A stretch of 64,000 nucleotides of DNA from Scilla litardierei (lineage: Eukaryota; Streptophyta; Magnoliopsida; Asparagales; Asparagaceae), in assembly GCA_030789695.1 (NCBI GenBank), contig CM061140.1:169594319-169658318 (forward strand), given 5' to 3'. The translations under genes were made by a program, and so were the position numbers. The notes under the pieces are model-generated. The model had not been told where the DNA came from. It made no database searches and was given only the letters and a program-made list of their open reading frames with translations. Below, piece after piece: positions 23,149-34,256 of the stretch; the stretch's first letter is position 1, and the number at the start of each line of letters is the position of its first letter.

Positions 23149-24773
23149 GTAATTTCCATCGATCCCGTAGATAAACAAATTTTTATTCTTAGCCATGATT
23201 TTTTACAACCTCTTTTTGGCTTGTTTAAAATCGGCTAAATACAATATCATGCCTTGTTAAAATACAATAAATAATACGAAAAAAAAATAAACCATATTGC
23301 TAATCTGTCACTCAATTTAAATGAAATCTCGGTTTCACAAAACTGATGTTTGCACGAGTACAAACTTTTGTTTCATTTTAACTTGAACAAAACCCAGTTT
23401 CACAAACACTGGTGTCAAACTAGGCCTTAAAGAGACGAAAACCTTAACAAGTGGGCACATTGTTTCAACAAATTTCAGAATCTAAAATAGCATATTCATT
23501 GATCACAATGACCAACTAAACAAGTGAATGAAATTGGGCATTCTTAATTAAGGCGTTTTTCGCGAGCACATTCTGCCATAGAAAATCTAAAACTAAAGTT
23601 CAGCTTCTGGACAACATCAAATAAAATGCCAAAACCAAGACAATGATGTAGTGACGAATGAGTTGAATACATGCACTTAATGGGTGAAAGCTCATAAATC
23701 GTATGACAGTACAATCTGTAACTATTAGTTTCGGGGTTCTTACCCCTGCCCCCGCCTAGGGTTTTGGGATTATTTGTATTCCCCAACCCAAAAATGGGCT
23801 TAATTTAATTAACATTGATAGTTTTGTTGTTGGGCCTGCAGCCCACTTGTGCCTATCAATAACTAAATAAATTAATTGGGCCTGCATCCCCAATTACGTT
23901 ACGGTTATTATTTTTGCCCACTAAATAATGGCCTGAAGCCAATTACTTAAAGGGACTATCCTCTATGTTAAATCACAAATAATTTCTATAGTCCATGTTG
24001 ACAACTTTATTTAAACATCGCTTTTGCAAATTATTATATATGGTTTACTAGGATTCTATTTTTCAAAATATAACTATCTTAAAGATCCTGAGACCGCTCT
24101 GCCGTTAGTCAACTAACCTAACGGTGTATGACGTTTCCACGTGGTCTACGAGATAATTATATTTTCTAGTTTCCTTTATAAATATGTTTTGTTTGAGATA
24201 TATGCGTGGTTATTCATTTTTATGCCAGTAGCATATTTAGAACTGCGTGGATGTTTAAATAAGTAAAAATGTGTTTTTCGGGATCGGCCATTGTATACCT
24301 ATTTACTTTCCTGCACTTTTATTTTTCTTTTGAGAGAATTTATAAGTGAGGAAATTTGTACTAAAAGCCAAAGCTCGATGCAACAGCACATAGAATTGAT
24401 GAAAACTCCTTCAATGGATCATGATGTCGGTCAATGTGCTTGGCTAAGTTTGCTGAACCAACCTAGCTTGACTGGGTAACAAGTGGTCCTGGCTTAGTCA
24501 ATTCCCTGGCCGCGTCCGCTGGACCGCAAGGAGTCGATTCATGACTGTGTAAGCCAAAGCTCGTTGCAACAGCATATGAAGACGGAGATATAGGGACCCA
24601 GTTCAGTTTGGGTTTCCAAAGTTGTATTATTTTTTTTCTATTATGGACTTTAAACGAACTTTGGACTGTGTACTATTTTGGGTATCTGGCCGATCCTCGC
24701 ATTTTACTTGTTTATTTCTTTATGCATGAATTTTTGAATTTTAATTAATTCATGCTCATTTTAAAATACGTAG
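23149..24773 (+). other. Candidate leader intron of the Copia element
   Basis: A strong donor (GAG|GTAATT at 23149) lies about 220 bp after the LTR. An acceptor-like TACGTAG lies five bases before the gag ATG at 24778, and a second, stronger acceptor (T-rich tract, then TATATAG) sits directly before the pol ATG at 25914. The same AGAG|GTAAT donor recurs in the related element at 51180. The interior has no coding region. Inferred from sequence only. Confidence 0.4.
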
Positions 24774-24777
24774 ATAA

Positions 24778-25791
24778 ATGGAAAAATTGGCAAGCGTCGA
24801 TTTCGAGGTCCTCGATTCTGCAGGGACAAATTACCTGAGTTGGCGAGTGGACCTGAAGTTCCACTTGCGTTCAATGGCCCTCCTTGGGTCCATTTTGGCT
24901 CCTTCCTCGGCCCCAGCAGCGACCGAAGCTTCTGCTACAGCTAGCAGCAGCCCCACAACCACTGTATCCGATGTAGATAAGGCGAAAGCCATAATCTACA
25001 TTAGGAAGCATATAGATCGGACCTTAAAGGCCGAATACTTAACGGTTGAGGACCCGAAGGACCTGTTGACAGCACTGGAAGCACGGTATAAACATCAAAT
25101 TGATGTTATATTACCCCGTGCCAGTTATGAGTGGGAAAACCTCAGACTTCAGGACTATAAGTCCGTCGCTGAGTATAATTCTGCACTTCATAACATCACC
25201 TCACGCCTGAAGTTGTGCGGTGAAGAAGTGACAGAACAGCGCATGTTGGAAAAAACATTTACCTCGTTTCACGAGAAAGATGCAATCCTCATGCAGCAGT
25301 ATCGTGAACGCAACTTCACGAGATTCTCCGATCTGATCTCATGCCTACTTAGAGCAGAGCAGAATCGAGATTTACTGCTAGCAACTCATAACTTACGTCC
25401 AGCTGACACTGCCCCTATCCCTGAATCCCACCACGTTTCTCCCCAGAAGTGGAAAAACAAGAGGAAGAATAAAAATACTAAAGGGAAAGCGGTAATGAAG
25501 CAACCAAGAGGTGCAGCCCCCCAGACAAACAAAAACAATAAAGGGAAAAGAAACTTCACTTGGAAGCGAAAGGACACCAAGCACGTGTCACTTCCAAAGA
25601 AGACCTGTGAGGACAAATGCCATAGATGCGGCATGACTGGCCATTGGTCCAGAAACTGCCGCACTCCTCGCCACCTACAAGATCTATACCAGGCGAGCCA
25701 GAAGTCTCGACCTGAAACAAACTTGGCAGGTGTACAGCCGCCAACAGTCTTTACTGCTAAAGACTTCGAGAACGACGATTTGCTAGATTGA
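24778..25791 (+). CDS. Copia gag (capsid/nucleocapsid)
   Basis: 337 residues. The N-terminal half carries the plant Copia gag pattern (NYLSWRVDLKFHLRS near residue 20; a LTVEDPKDLLTALEARYKHQ region; YNSALHNITSRLKLCGE; LLRAEQNRDLLLATHN), a UBN2-type domain. A very basic linker follows and then one zinc knuckle CX2CX4HX4C (25618-25659). It forms the virus-like particle and packages RNA. The gene stops in its own frame 122 nt before pol, and pol lies in a different frame, so a simple readthrough fusion is not possible. Confidence 0.93.
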   Translation: MEKLASVDFEVLDSAGTNYLSWRVDLKFHLRSMALLGSILAPSSAPAATEASATASSSPTTTVSDVDKAKAIIYIRKHIDRTLKAEYLTVEDPKDLLTALEARYKHQIDVILPRASYEWENLRLQDYKSVAEYNSALHNITSRLKLCGEEVTEQRMLEKTFTSFHEKDAILMQQYRERNFTRFSDLISCLLRAEQNRDLLLATHNLRPADTAPIPESHHVSPQKWKNKRKNKNTKGKAVMKQPRGAAPQTNKNNKGKRNFTWKRKDTKHVSLPKKTCEDKCHRCGMTGHWSRNCRTPRHLQDLYQASQKSRPETNLAGVQPPTVFTAKDFENDDLLD

Positions 25792-25913
25792 GCATCATCA
25801 TTTATCTATGCATTTAGAATTCGATGTATCTTCATCTGGTATTTGCTTTAGTGCGGACTTTTATTTTGTCTACATTTTCCCTCAAATAAAATTTCTTTTT
25901 TTTGCTTATATAG

Positions 25914-28900
25914 ATGATGTCTGAGTGCCTAGTGGACAGTGCCTCGACGCACACAATCCTTCGCGATCATTGCTATTTTAATAGCTTAAACAAATATGAC
26001 GGTCCTGTTATCACAATTTCAGGACTGTCCCAAATAATCGAAGGAACTGGTGAAGCAATTATATTGCTCCCAAATAACACAAGAATTCAAATTAATAATG
26101 CATTATTCTCTCCTATATCAAACAGAAATCTCGTAAGTTTCAAGGATTTCCGTTTAAACGGATATCACTTAGAGACCAGGGATAAAAATAAGGTTGAATA
26201 TCTAATTGTAACTCGTCAAAAAGATGACCGGAAGATCATCTGCGAGCGATTCAAGGGACTCCCGTCGGGTCTATACCAAACATACATTCAACCATTAGAA
26301 GCCAATATGATTGAACACCAGAAGTGCCAATCACTACCAGAATTCCAACTCTGGCATAATAGACTTGGTCACCCTGGAACAGCAATGATGCGCCGCATCA
26401 TCACTGAATCCCGTGGACACAAATTGAAGAACCTGAAGATTCTTCAAAAGGGTGAATTTCCATGTCTCCCTTGTTTTAAGGGAAAACTAATAACGAGACC
26501 ATCCCTCCTGAAAGTGGGATTAGAGTCTCCTGGCTTCCTTGAGAGAATTCATGGTGACATTTGCGGGCCTATTCACCCCGCAAGTGGCCCATTTCGGTAC
26601 TTCATGGTACTGATTGATGCATCAACCAAATGGTCTTATGTGTGCCTCTTGTCCACCCGCAACCTAGCTTTTCCAAAGCTATTGGCACGAATAATAAGGT
26701 TGCGTGCTCATTTCCCCGATAACCATATCAAGAAACTACGTCTTGATAATGCGGGAGAATTTACTTCACAAGTCTTCGAAGACTATTGCCGGGCAACGGG
26801 TATTGAAGTTGAACATCCGGTAGCACATGTTCACACCCAAAACGGATTAGCTGAGGCTCTTATAAAGAGACTCCAATGGATTGCACGTCCATTGCTTATG
26901 CAATCCCAGTTGCCTGTGGATGCTTGGGGGCATGCTATTTTACATGCAACATCACATATTAGGATAAGACCCTCTGGAGGTCACACTTTATGCCCGATGC
27001 AACTAGCATACGGCGCACCTCCGGATATCTCTCATTTGAGAGTGTTTGGTTGTGCGGTATATGTCCCAATAGCACCACCGCAAAGGACCAAAATGGGTCC
27101 TCAGCGTCATCTAGGTATATATATTGGGTTTGATTCGCCCTCTATTATCAGATACATTGAACCCCTGACGGGTGACGCATTCAAGGCACGTTTTGCAGAC
27201 TGTGAATTTAATGAGAAATTTTTTCCAAAACTGGGCACACAGTCTAAGAAGCCAGAAGCTTCTGAGACCATTAGTTGGGACCAGAAGTCTTTGTCCCTAT
27301 ATGATCCGCGTACCAATCTGTGTGAAGATGAGATCCTGAAGATCCTTCACATCCAGAATACAGTACATCTTTTACCGGATAAATTCACGGACAACCAGAA
27401 GATTGTCCGTTCACACGTCCCTGCTGCCAATACGCCAGCTAGGATTGACATCCCCATAGATGGATGCAGCCCACCGGCAGCAGAATTGGTTGTACCTCAA
27501 ATGAAAAGAGGACGCCCACCAGGTTCAAAAGATAAAGTTCCTCGAAAGAGGAAGACTCCTGGCGATACTAAGATTATCCCTCCACAGGATGCTGAGCTCA
27601 GACCAGCTACTTCTCCCCTCCTAATTTCCCCGGCAGAGGAAACAATAGGAGAAACATCATTAAATTTTGTACGTACTGGAGAAGTACTGGACAGAAATAA
27701 CATAGTCGTCGACGACGATTTTGCGTTCGATATTGCCGTTCACGTCACTGAATATGACGATGACGTCGAACCACGATCTTTAGCGGAATGTAAACGCAGA
27801 GATGATTGGCCAAAGTGGGACGAGGCAATAAGAGTAGAGCTGGACTCACTCTTGAAACGCAAAGTCTTTGGACCAGTAGTCCAAACACCAGTAGGTGTAA
27901 AACCTGTGGGATATAAGTGGGTTTTCATAAGAAAAAGAGATGAAAATAATGTGATCGTTCGCTATAAGGCACGCCTTGTAGCCCAGGGATTTTCCCAAAG
28001 ACCGGGGATTGATTACGAAGATACGTATTCCCTGGTCATGGATTCGATCACCTTCCGATTTTTAATCAGCCTAACTTCTCTGGAAAGCCTAGAAATGCAG
28101 CTCATGGACGTTGTGACTGCATATCTATATGGCGATATAGATAAAAATATCTATATGAGACTTCCTGATGGGTTTAATCTACCCCCAGAAATGAAAGAGA
28201 TACATCGGGACGTATTCTCTGTAAGGCTACATAGATTATTATATGGTCTAAAACAATCGGGCAAGATGTGGTATAACAGACTAAGTGATTTTCTTGCACA
28301 GCAAGGATTCACGAATAACGAAGTCTGCTCGTGTATCTTTATCAAAAGAACGGGAACATGATTTGTCATCATAGCTGTATATGTAGATGACTTAAATCTC
28401 ATAGGATCTCCTGCAGAGATCAAAGAGATATCTGAAAGCCTTAAACATACTTTTGAAATGAAAGACCTAGGCAAAACAAAGTATTGTCTTGGCTTACAGA
28501 TAGAACACCTAAGAGATGGAATCCTATTACACCAATCTAATTATACAAAGAAACTTCTACGCAAGTTTCATATGTATAAATGTCATCCTTTAGGTACTCC
28601 TATGGTCGTAAGATCACTAGATGTACATAAGGACCCCTTCCGGCCACTGGAAGAGGGGGAGGAGTTACTGGGTCCTGAAATACCCTACCTCAGTGCCATT
28701 GGAGCACTTCTATATCTGGCTAACTGTACGCGTCCCGATATAGCGTTTACAGTTAATCTACTAGCCAGACACAGTGCTGCGCCCACAAAGCGCCACTGGA
28801 ACGGAGTAAAGCATCTTCTGCGATACCTTCAGGGTTCCATTGATCTTGGACTTTACTACCAGAGAGGTGCCTCCCCCAAATTGTTTGGTTATGCTGATGC

Positions 28901-29384
28901 AGGTTATCTCTCTGATCCGCACACGGCAAAATCTCAAACAGGTTTTGTATTTACCTACGGAGGTACTGCTATCTCTTGGAGATCGGTAAAACAAACCACT
29001 ACTGCTACATCTTCCAACCATGCAGAGCTCATCGCGATCCATGAGGCGAGCAGAGAATGTTTTTGGCTACGCTCCGTCGTCCAACACATCCTCCAATCCA
29101 CTGGCCTGAAGACCAGTGATCTGGAGCCTACTGCCCTATTCGAAGACAACGCCGCATGCATTGCTCAGCTTCAGAAGGGCTACATCAAAGGCGACAGGAC
29201 AAAACACATTTCTCCCAAGTTTTTCTGGACGCACGAGCAGAAGAACGACAAGCAGATTGAAGTTCGACAGATCCAGTCATGCAACAACTTAGCTGATCTT
29301 TTTACTAAGGCATTGCCTAAATGTACTTTTGTAAAGCTTGTAAAGAACATTGGTATGCGACAGTTGAAAGACCTGCAAGCCTGA
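25914..29384 (+). pseudogene. Copia pol polyprotein with one premature stop
   Basis: One reading frame of 1,157 codons interrupted only by TGA at 28359-28361. Parts: aspartic protease (DSAST, Asp8), HHCC zinc region (H148, H153, C184, C187), integrase with D215, D278, E314 (spacing DD35E), reverse transcriptase with YVDD at 28380-28391, and RNase H (TKHISPKFFW, LADLFTKALP). The stop lies seven codons before YVDD, so the protein as read would lack the polymerase active site and RNase H. The ATG comes directly after an AG preceded by a pyrimidine tract. The conserved coding on both sides and near-identical LTRs point to a recent single-base loss, unless UGA is read through. Confidence 0.9.
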
Positions 29385-29557
29385 AGCTTGTACGGATCAG
29401 GGGGAGTAACATGTGGGTTGCACTCTTTTTCCTTAAGCTGTTGGGTTTTCCCACTGGGTTTTCCACAGCTAAGGTTTTAACGAGGCAAACACACTTACTC
29501 TGGATCCAGAAGTATCCACCCCTTGCCTCAGTAGCTGAGACCGAAGTGATGAATGTG

Positions 29558-29567
29558 TAAGGGGGAG
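29558..29567 (+). other. Polypurine tract
   Basis: AAGGGGGAG-type tract directly before the 3' LTR; expected plus-strand primer of reverse transcription. Confidence 0.8.
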
Positions 29568-29783
29568 TGTTATGAATGAGGGAGGCCTTTGGCCTCCCCT
29601 CCTTCATTACCCATTCATTAGGCCCCCATTACTTAGAGTAATGGGGACCCTTGGTCTCCTAGAGGCTTTTGGCCTCCCCACTATGAGATATATAAATAGA
29701 GCACCATGGCTCTTAGCTATGGTGACTTATTCTTAGCAATGAAATTCTCTCTCTCTCTCTCTTGAGTTCATTATCATACAACA
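29568..29783 (+). repeat. 3' LTR of the Copia element
   Basis: 216 bp, TGTTATGAATG to ACAACA, differing from the 5' LTR by one inserted G and one T/C change in the CT tract. Followed by the target duplication GACTA. Confidence 0.95.
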
Positions 29784-29888
29784 GACTAGTGTTTTGCTGC
29801 ATGTGCACTGATTTTTCTAACGTGCGCTGGGCTAGACGATCATTCAAGTTACCATCATCACAATTTAGTACGGTAATCATTATGAAAT

Positions 29889-30396
29889 TGGGGATGGCAG
29901 TAATGGCCTGACCCGACTGGTCCGACCTGGCCCGACCTGGTTTTGACGCAGACGGGTCGGGGCAAGCTTGGGCTTCATATACGGCCCGCCCTGCCCCGCC
30001 CCGGCCCGCAGACGGGTCGGGGCAAGCTTGGGCTTCATATACGGCCCGCCCCGCCCCGCCCCGCCCCGGTAAACTATTGAAGTTTTAAAAAAACCTTACT
30101 ATTTTGATGCGGACCATGCGGCCAGTTCATAACCCATAACTCATACTCTGTTCCAATGTTCTCCCAATTGAGCCAATTCCAAATTCCAAATTACCAAATA
30201 TATCACAATTCTCCCAATTTTGAAATTAATTTTTTTTTGGATTCATATGGATGATAATAATGACCTGACCCGACCGGCCCGACCTGGCCCGACCCGGTTT
30301 TGATAAGAAGTTACCCGCCTGCCCTGACCCGTAGACGAGACGGGGCAAGCTTGGGTAGTTAAATACCCGCCCCGCCCCGCAATATTACCATTCCTA
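29889..30396. mobile_element. Non-autonomous hAT-like element
   Basis: 508 bp flanked by a perfect 8-bp duplication TATGAAAT (29881-29888 and 30397-30404), the size made by hAT transposases. The ends are imperfect inverted repeats (TGGGGATGGCAGTAAT and TAGGAATGGTAATATT on the other strand), close to the common plant hAT end TAGGGATGGCAAT. The interior is dominated by GGGCGGG and GACCCG runs. A 60-bp unit is duplicated in tandem (from 29948 and 30008). An end-like segment recurs internally near 30259, so it may be a fusion of two copies. No coding capacity. Confidence 0.8.
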
Positions 30397-30404
30397 TATG
30401 AAAT

Positions 30405-30728
30405 GCGTCCCCTTCCAACTCATAAATATCATTTACATCATTGTGTTGACAATTGGTAAGTTGTTCTAGGTGGAGGGTAAAATTTGACTAGGACAAATGT
30501 GGGCCCCACCTCCCACATCACACACATTCACCTCACCCAAAAACTTACCTCCAAGCCACTTATTTACATGTTTGTCATCCCCTCAAAAAAAAAACCTCAA
30601 CCTTACTTAATTACATGTTTGCAATTCACCCCAAAAAACCAAAAAAGCACGCACTTATTCACATGTTTGCCACCCAAATGGCATCAATTGTTGACATGCA
30701 TTTTGGTCACCACGTCAAGTACAATATG
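30405..30728. other. Intergenic, AC-rich, with ACATGTTTG phrases
   Basis: No gene. Three spaced variants of TATTTACATGTTTGTCA (30561, 30608, 30656) are reverse complements, with about two mismatches, of the TGGCAAACTTGTAAATA phrase found at 9346, 13386 and 33301. Confidence 0.45.
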
Positions 30729-32640
30729 ATTACAATGTGGTTTACAATGGATGGTTGATGGTTGACCGAGGGTTGGACGAGCTCGAGCTATACCCGGGTC
30801 AATCGGGCTCAGTCCGAGCTATCGGCTGTCGACCGGGCACTGCTCGAGCTAACCTGGGCTGAGTAGGTCATGATCTGAGGTGTTGGAGCCGGGACCAGGC
30901 TATCTACATGCTACTCCTGCAGTTTAGGTCAAGTCAGAGCTGTCAAAGAGCAGATCCAAATTATCTCTGAATTGTCTCACTCCACTCCGAGCCATCTCTG
31001 CCTAGCTCGAATGGTCCTTGCCTGATCCGAGCTATCCTCATTATGCCTGGGCTGTCTCTCGTAAGCCCGAGCAATCTCCAAGCTATTTCCAAGACTCCTC
31101 TCCACTTCCTTAAACACGAAGGGCCTGCTTCACGAGGAGCTCGTCAGGGGTGTTAAATCTGGTGGTGGACCCAAATCTCATCCTATATATGCTTAAGTCA
31201 GTTAGTCACTCAAGGAGGGCTTGGATAACTATGTCCAACCTATTAGGAGGTCGTCTGCTAGTTATCTCATCGAGCAATGGAGAAAATGTAAGGGTTTTAG
31301 CTAGAGCAGATACTAGAAGATTATAATGTGGTTTACAATTAATGGTTGACAATCAAGTGTTGGAAGAGCTATACCCTGGTTAATTGGGCTAAGTGATCTG
31401 AGCTATTGGCCGCTAACCAGGCACTAAGCAAGCTGATTCGATCTGAGTAGTTCACGATCTGAGGTGCTGAAGCTGGGTCCAGGCTATCTCCAGGTTGCCC
31501 CCTACGATTTAGGTCAGGTCAAAGCTGTCGAGAGCAAATCCGAGCTATCTCTAAATTGTCTCCCCTAGCTCCAAGCTATCTTCGCCTGGCTCGAATGATC
31601 CTCACATGATCCGAGCTGTCATCGCTAAGCCCGGGCTGTATCTGCTAAGCCCGAGCAGTCATCAGGCTGTTTCCTGGACTCTTTTCTGCTTTCTTAAAGA
31701 AGAAGGTCCTGCAACACAAAGAGATCGTCAGGGGTTGAATCTGGGGTCCGACCCAAATTCCATTCGATACTTAAGTAAGTCAGTGACTCGAAGGCTCGGT
31801 CTAACTATGTCCGACCTATTGGGAGGTCGTCTGCTAGTAATCTCCTCGAGCCATAGAGGAAATGTAAGAGTTTTGAGTGGAGCAGATACCAGAAGATTGT
31901 CTCGAGAATTTGTGGACCAGATCCACTTAGTCTCTATGAGAATGTCCCCATGAGAATGTCTCGCCTCCTCTATCCCTTCATCTGGGAGATTATATATAGG
32001 CGCGGCCAATGAGGGACATTGTAGAGTAACGTCCGAGCATTTAAGTCGTGTGATTGGTTTGGACTGAGTTGTTCGCATTAAGGACGAGCTCAATGCTTGG
32101 TCATTGAATGATGGTGTGATAAGCTGACGCCTTGAATGAGGAAGCCCAACTATTAGCTCGGCCATCACCCTAAATGAAGAGATGATCGGTCCTCACATGA
32201 TGGCCTCTGAGCTGCTGGGTCGAAGATGCGGGCGCTACTATATTGTCGTGCTGAAGTTGTGGGCCTTACTAGGCTTGTCCGTTGGGTCGGCCCAGTGTTG
32301 TATCTATTTCAGAATAAAACCTAGAGATGAAGGAGTATGTTGTTAAGACCTTCGGTAGCAGTAACTGGAGTGCACTGACGATGGGCGATCAGGTGATCTG
32401 ATCCGGAGATGACGAGATCTCGGTCCTAGCAATGGGCATCGGGTTCGAGCTATTTCCAAGCTATCTGCAACACATGAAGCTCGTCAGGGGGTCAGGTCTG
32501 AGGCCCAGCCTAATTCTCTCCGATGCTTAAGTTAGTTGCTGACTTGAAGAGGCTAGTGGAACTATGTCAGATCTGTTGGGAGGTCGGCTACTAGTTCTCT
32601 GACCGAGCTATAGAGGAAATATGAAGTATGTGGAATAGAT
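30729..32640. repeat. Tandem decayed LTR-like units
   Basis: A unit of about 593 bp (30729-31321) is followed by a diverged copy (31322 to about 31905) starting with the same TTATAATGTGGTTTACAAT phrase. A third, partial copy lies at about 32440-32640. Each unit is studded with GAGCTATC and GAGCTGTC words and contains the phrase GATGCTTAAGTCAGT, common in large plant LTRs; a relative of that phrase is at 45680. No coding region. Family unknown. Confidence 0.6.
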
Positions 32641-33637
32641 GTTGAGTATTAGACTACCTTAGTGTATGATCTTGAAGATCTCCCCTCTTCTCATGTTACC
32701 TCCAGGAGTTCTTATATGTAGACTATTGCATCGAAACATCTGGGCCAATAATAATGCTTTATTATCGACATTGATTAGGATTCGATTGATGAGGAGGTGT
32801 TGATGAGTAACAACCATCATTGACGGTCGACATATATAAATGCACTAGAAATTGCACATGTCCGTAGGGCACGGATGTTGTCTTCACCCAGGAGCAAATG
32901 CAGAGAGAAGATGGGAACGAAAAAAGTCATCGACTGGGCACAAATGCGGAGAGAAGCGGGGGGCCAAAATGAAAAATAAACGTAGGTGTGTGAGAGGAGT
33001 ATCGGGGGCAAAAGGACGAAAAGTAGGGACTAAACGCAAAAAAGCCCAAAACCCCCCACCACAAACCCAAGACCAAAACCCCACCTACCCTCCGCTGGGA
33101 CCCACTGCGATGAGTTGGCAAACCCACTGCAAATCGTTTGTCTCAGTCAACTTGTGACTGGGACAAACACGCTCATTTGTATAATAGATGCAATAATTGT
33201 TGAATCAATCGACAACCATAATTGTTATAACAGTATCGGCGACAACGACGATAGCTAAGAAGAAGAAGACGAGGACAAGGAGAAGGAAGCCCGGGGTGAA
33301 TGGCAAACTTGTAAATAAATAGGAAGGGCATGAAGCAAATATGTGTCAGCGTATGTATAGCAACGACCTTGTTTGATGCTAATGTCAAAATAAATTAATG
33401 GCAAATTTTTGACAAAAATACATCAACTTTGTTACCAAACGCAGCATTAATATCACCAGCTCATCTGCACTTTCGCACCAGGGCAGTTATACCATAAACT
33501 TGTCCCGTGTGTAGGCGTAATTTCCTATCTGCAATTATTGGTGGGAAAATGCATTCAATGGAAAACAAATCAGTCAAGGGTCACATACGCACGTCACTTC
33601 TCCTTTCTTTCCTAGTTCCAACACACACAAAAACTTT
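32641..33637. other. Gene-free spacer
   Basis: No gene or complete element recognised. A purine-rich stretch (32880-33060) and a (GA/AAG)-rich stretch (33250-33300) are the only notable features, plus one TGGCAAACTTGTAAATA phrase at 33301. Confidence 0.5.
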
Positions 33638-33809
33638 GAGAAATGCTGCATGCACCTCATTCTTTGAGGTGCATGTCCTTTAATTTTGCTTTAAAAAGCA
33701 AAAATATCACATCTCAAGTCTAATCTTTCCCATATTTTGCCAAAAATAGCAAAGTTTTGCACTCATCCCAATCTGCACCTCAAAGAATGAGGTGCAGATA
33801 GCAATTCTC
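33638..33809. mobile_element. 172-bp MITE with double hairpin ends
   Basis: Terminal inverted repeats GAGAAATGCT and GAGAATTGCT, flanked by the 8-bp duplication AAAACTTT (33630-33637 and 33810-33817). Each end also contains its own perfect 10-bp hairpin (CATGCACCTC...GAGGTGCATG and TCTGCACCTC...GAGGTGCAGA). No coding region. The superfamily is uncertain: 8-bp duplications suggest hAT, the end sequence resembles Mutator-type MITEs. Confidence 0.75.
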
Positions 33810-34256
33810 AAAACTTTTGGTGAGGACTTTATACACCGGCTTGTTTCGATGCAAGCAATCATTGCATTCTATTTTCAGGGAACATATGTGAGAGATGATT
33901 TGAAGTGACTGATAAATTAGACATTGTTTTTCCAAAACCGACAATTAATCAATGCATACACCGAATCATTCGGTGTATTTATTCGTCCTCGAGAAAAAAA
34001 CGGTGCAGTGTGGGGTAGGTGAATTTAGCCCCCAACGCTGCTGTTGTAGTTATTATAGCCATAGGTTGGAATTGAAGGACCCGCCGCAAGTCCATCCATT
34101 CCATGCAGAGATCGGTACAACATGCTGCCCACACAGAGCAGGGCCGCATGGCGACCCAAACTAGGACAAACCTATACAGAGATTCACATGACGAAAAAAA
34201 AACAAAACAAACGTGCAACTCCAACCGATCCAATTGTGATGAGCTAGCGCTGATCA

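Larger units (their letters stand above)
22713..29783 (+). mobile_element. Complete Ty1/Copia element with 215-bp LTRs
   Basis: 7,071 bp, flanked by the 5-bp duplication GACTA (22708-22712 and 29784-29788). The LTRs differ by one indel and one substitution, so it is young. It has an unusual primer site adjoining the LTR, a long leader of 1.85 kb, and separate gag and pol frames each with its own ATG. Pol carries one in-frame stop just before the reverse transcriptase active site. It belongs to the plant Copia lineage whose gag starts with a DFEVLDSAGTNYLSW-type block and whose protease reads DSAST; I suspect the Bianca or a related lineage but cannot confirm it. Confidence 0.93.

Noticed and set aside
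25730..25913. Possible intron joining gag to pol directly (donor GGCAG|GTGTAC)
   Set aside because: Joining at this donor gives a stop codon four codons into pol's region, so it would not make a gag-pol fusion.
32852..33157. 101-codon plus-strand ORF rich in Lys and Pro
   Set aside because: Low-complexity purine-rich sequence with no recognisable domain and no splice or promoter support.
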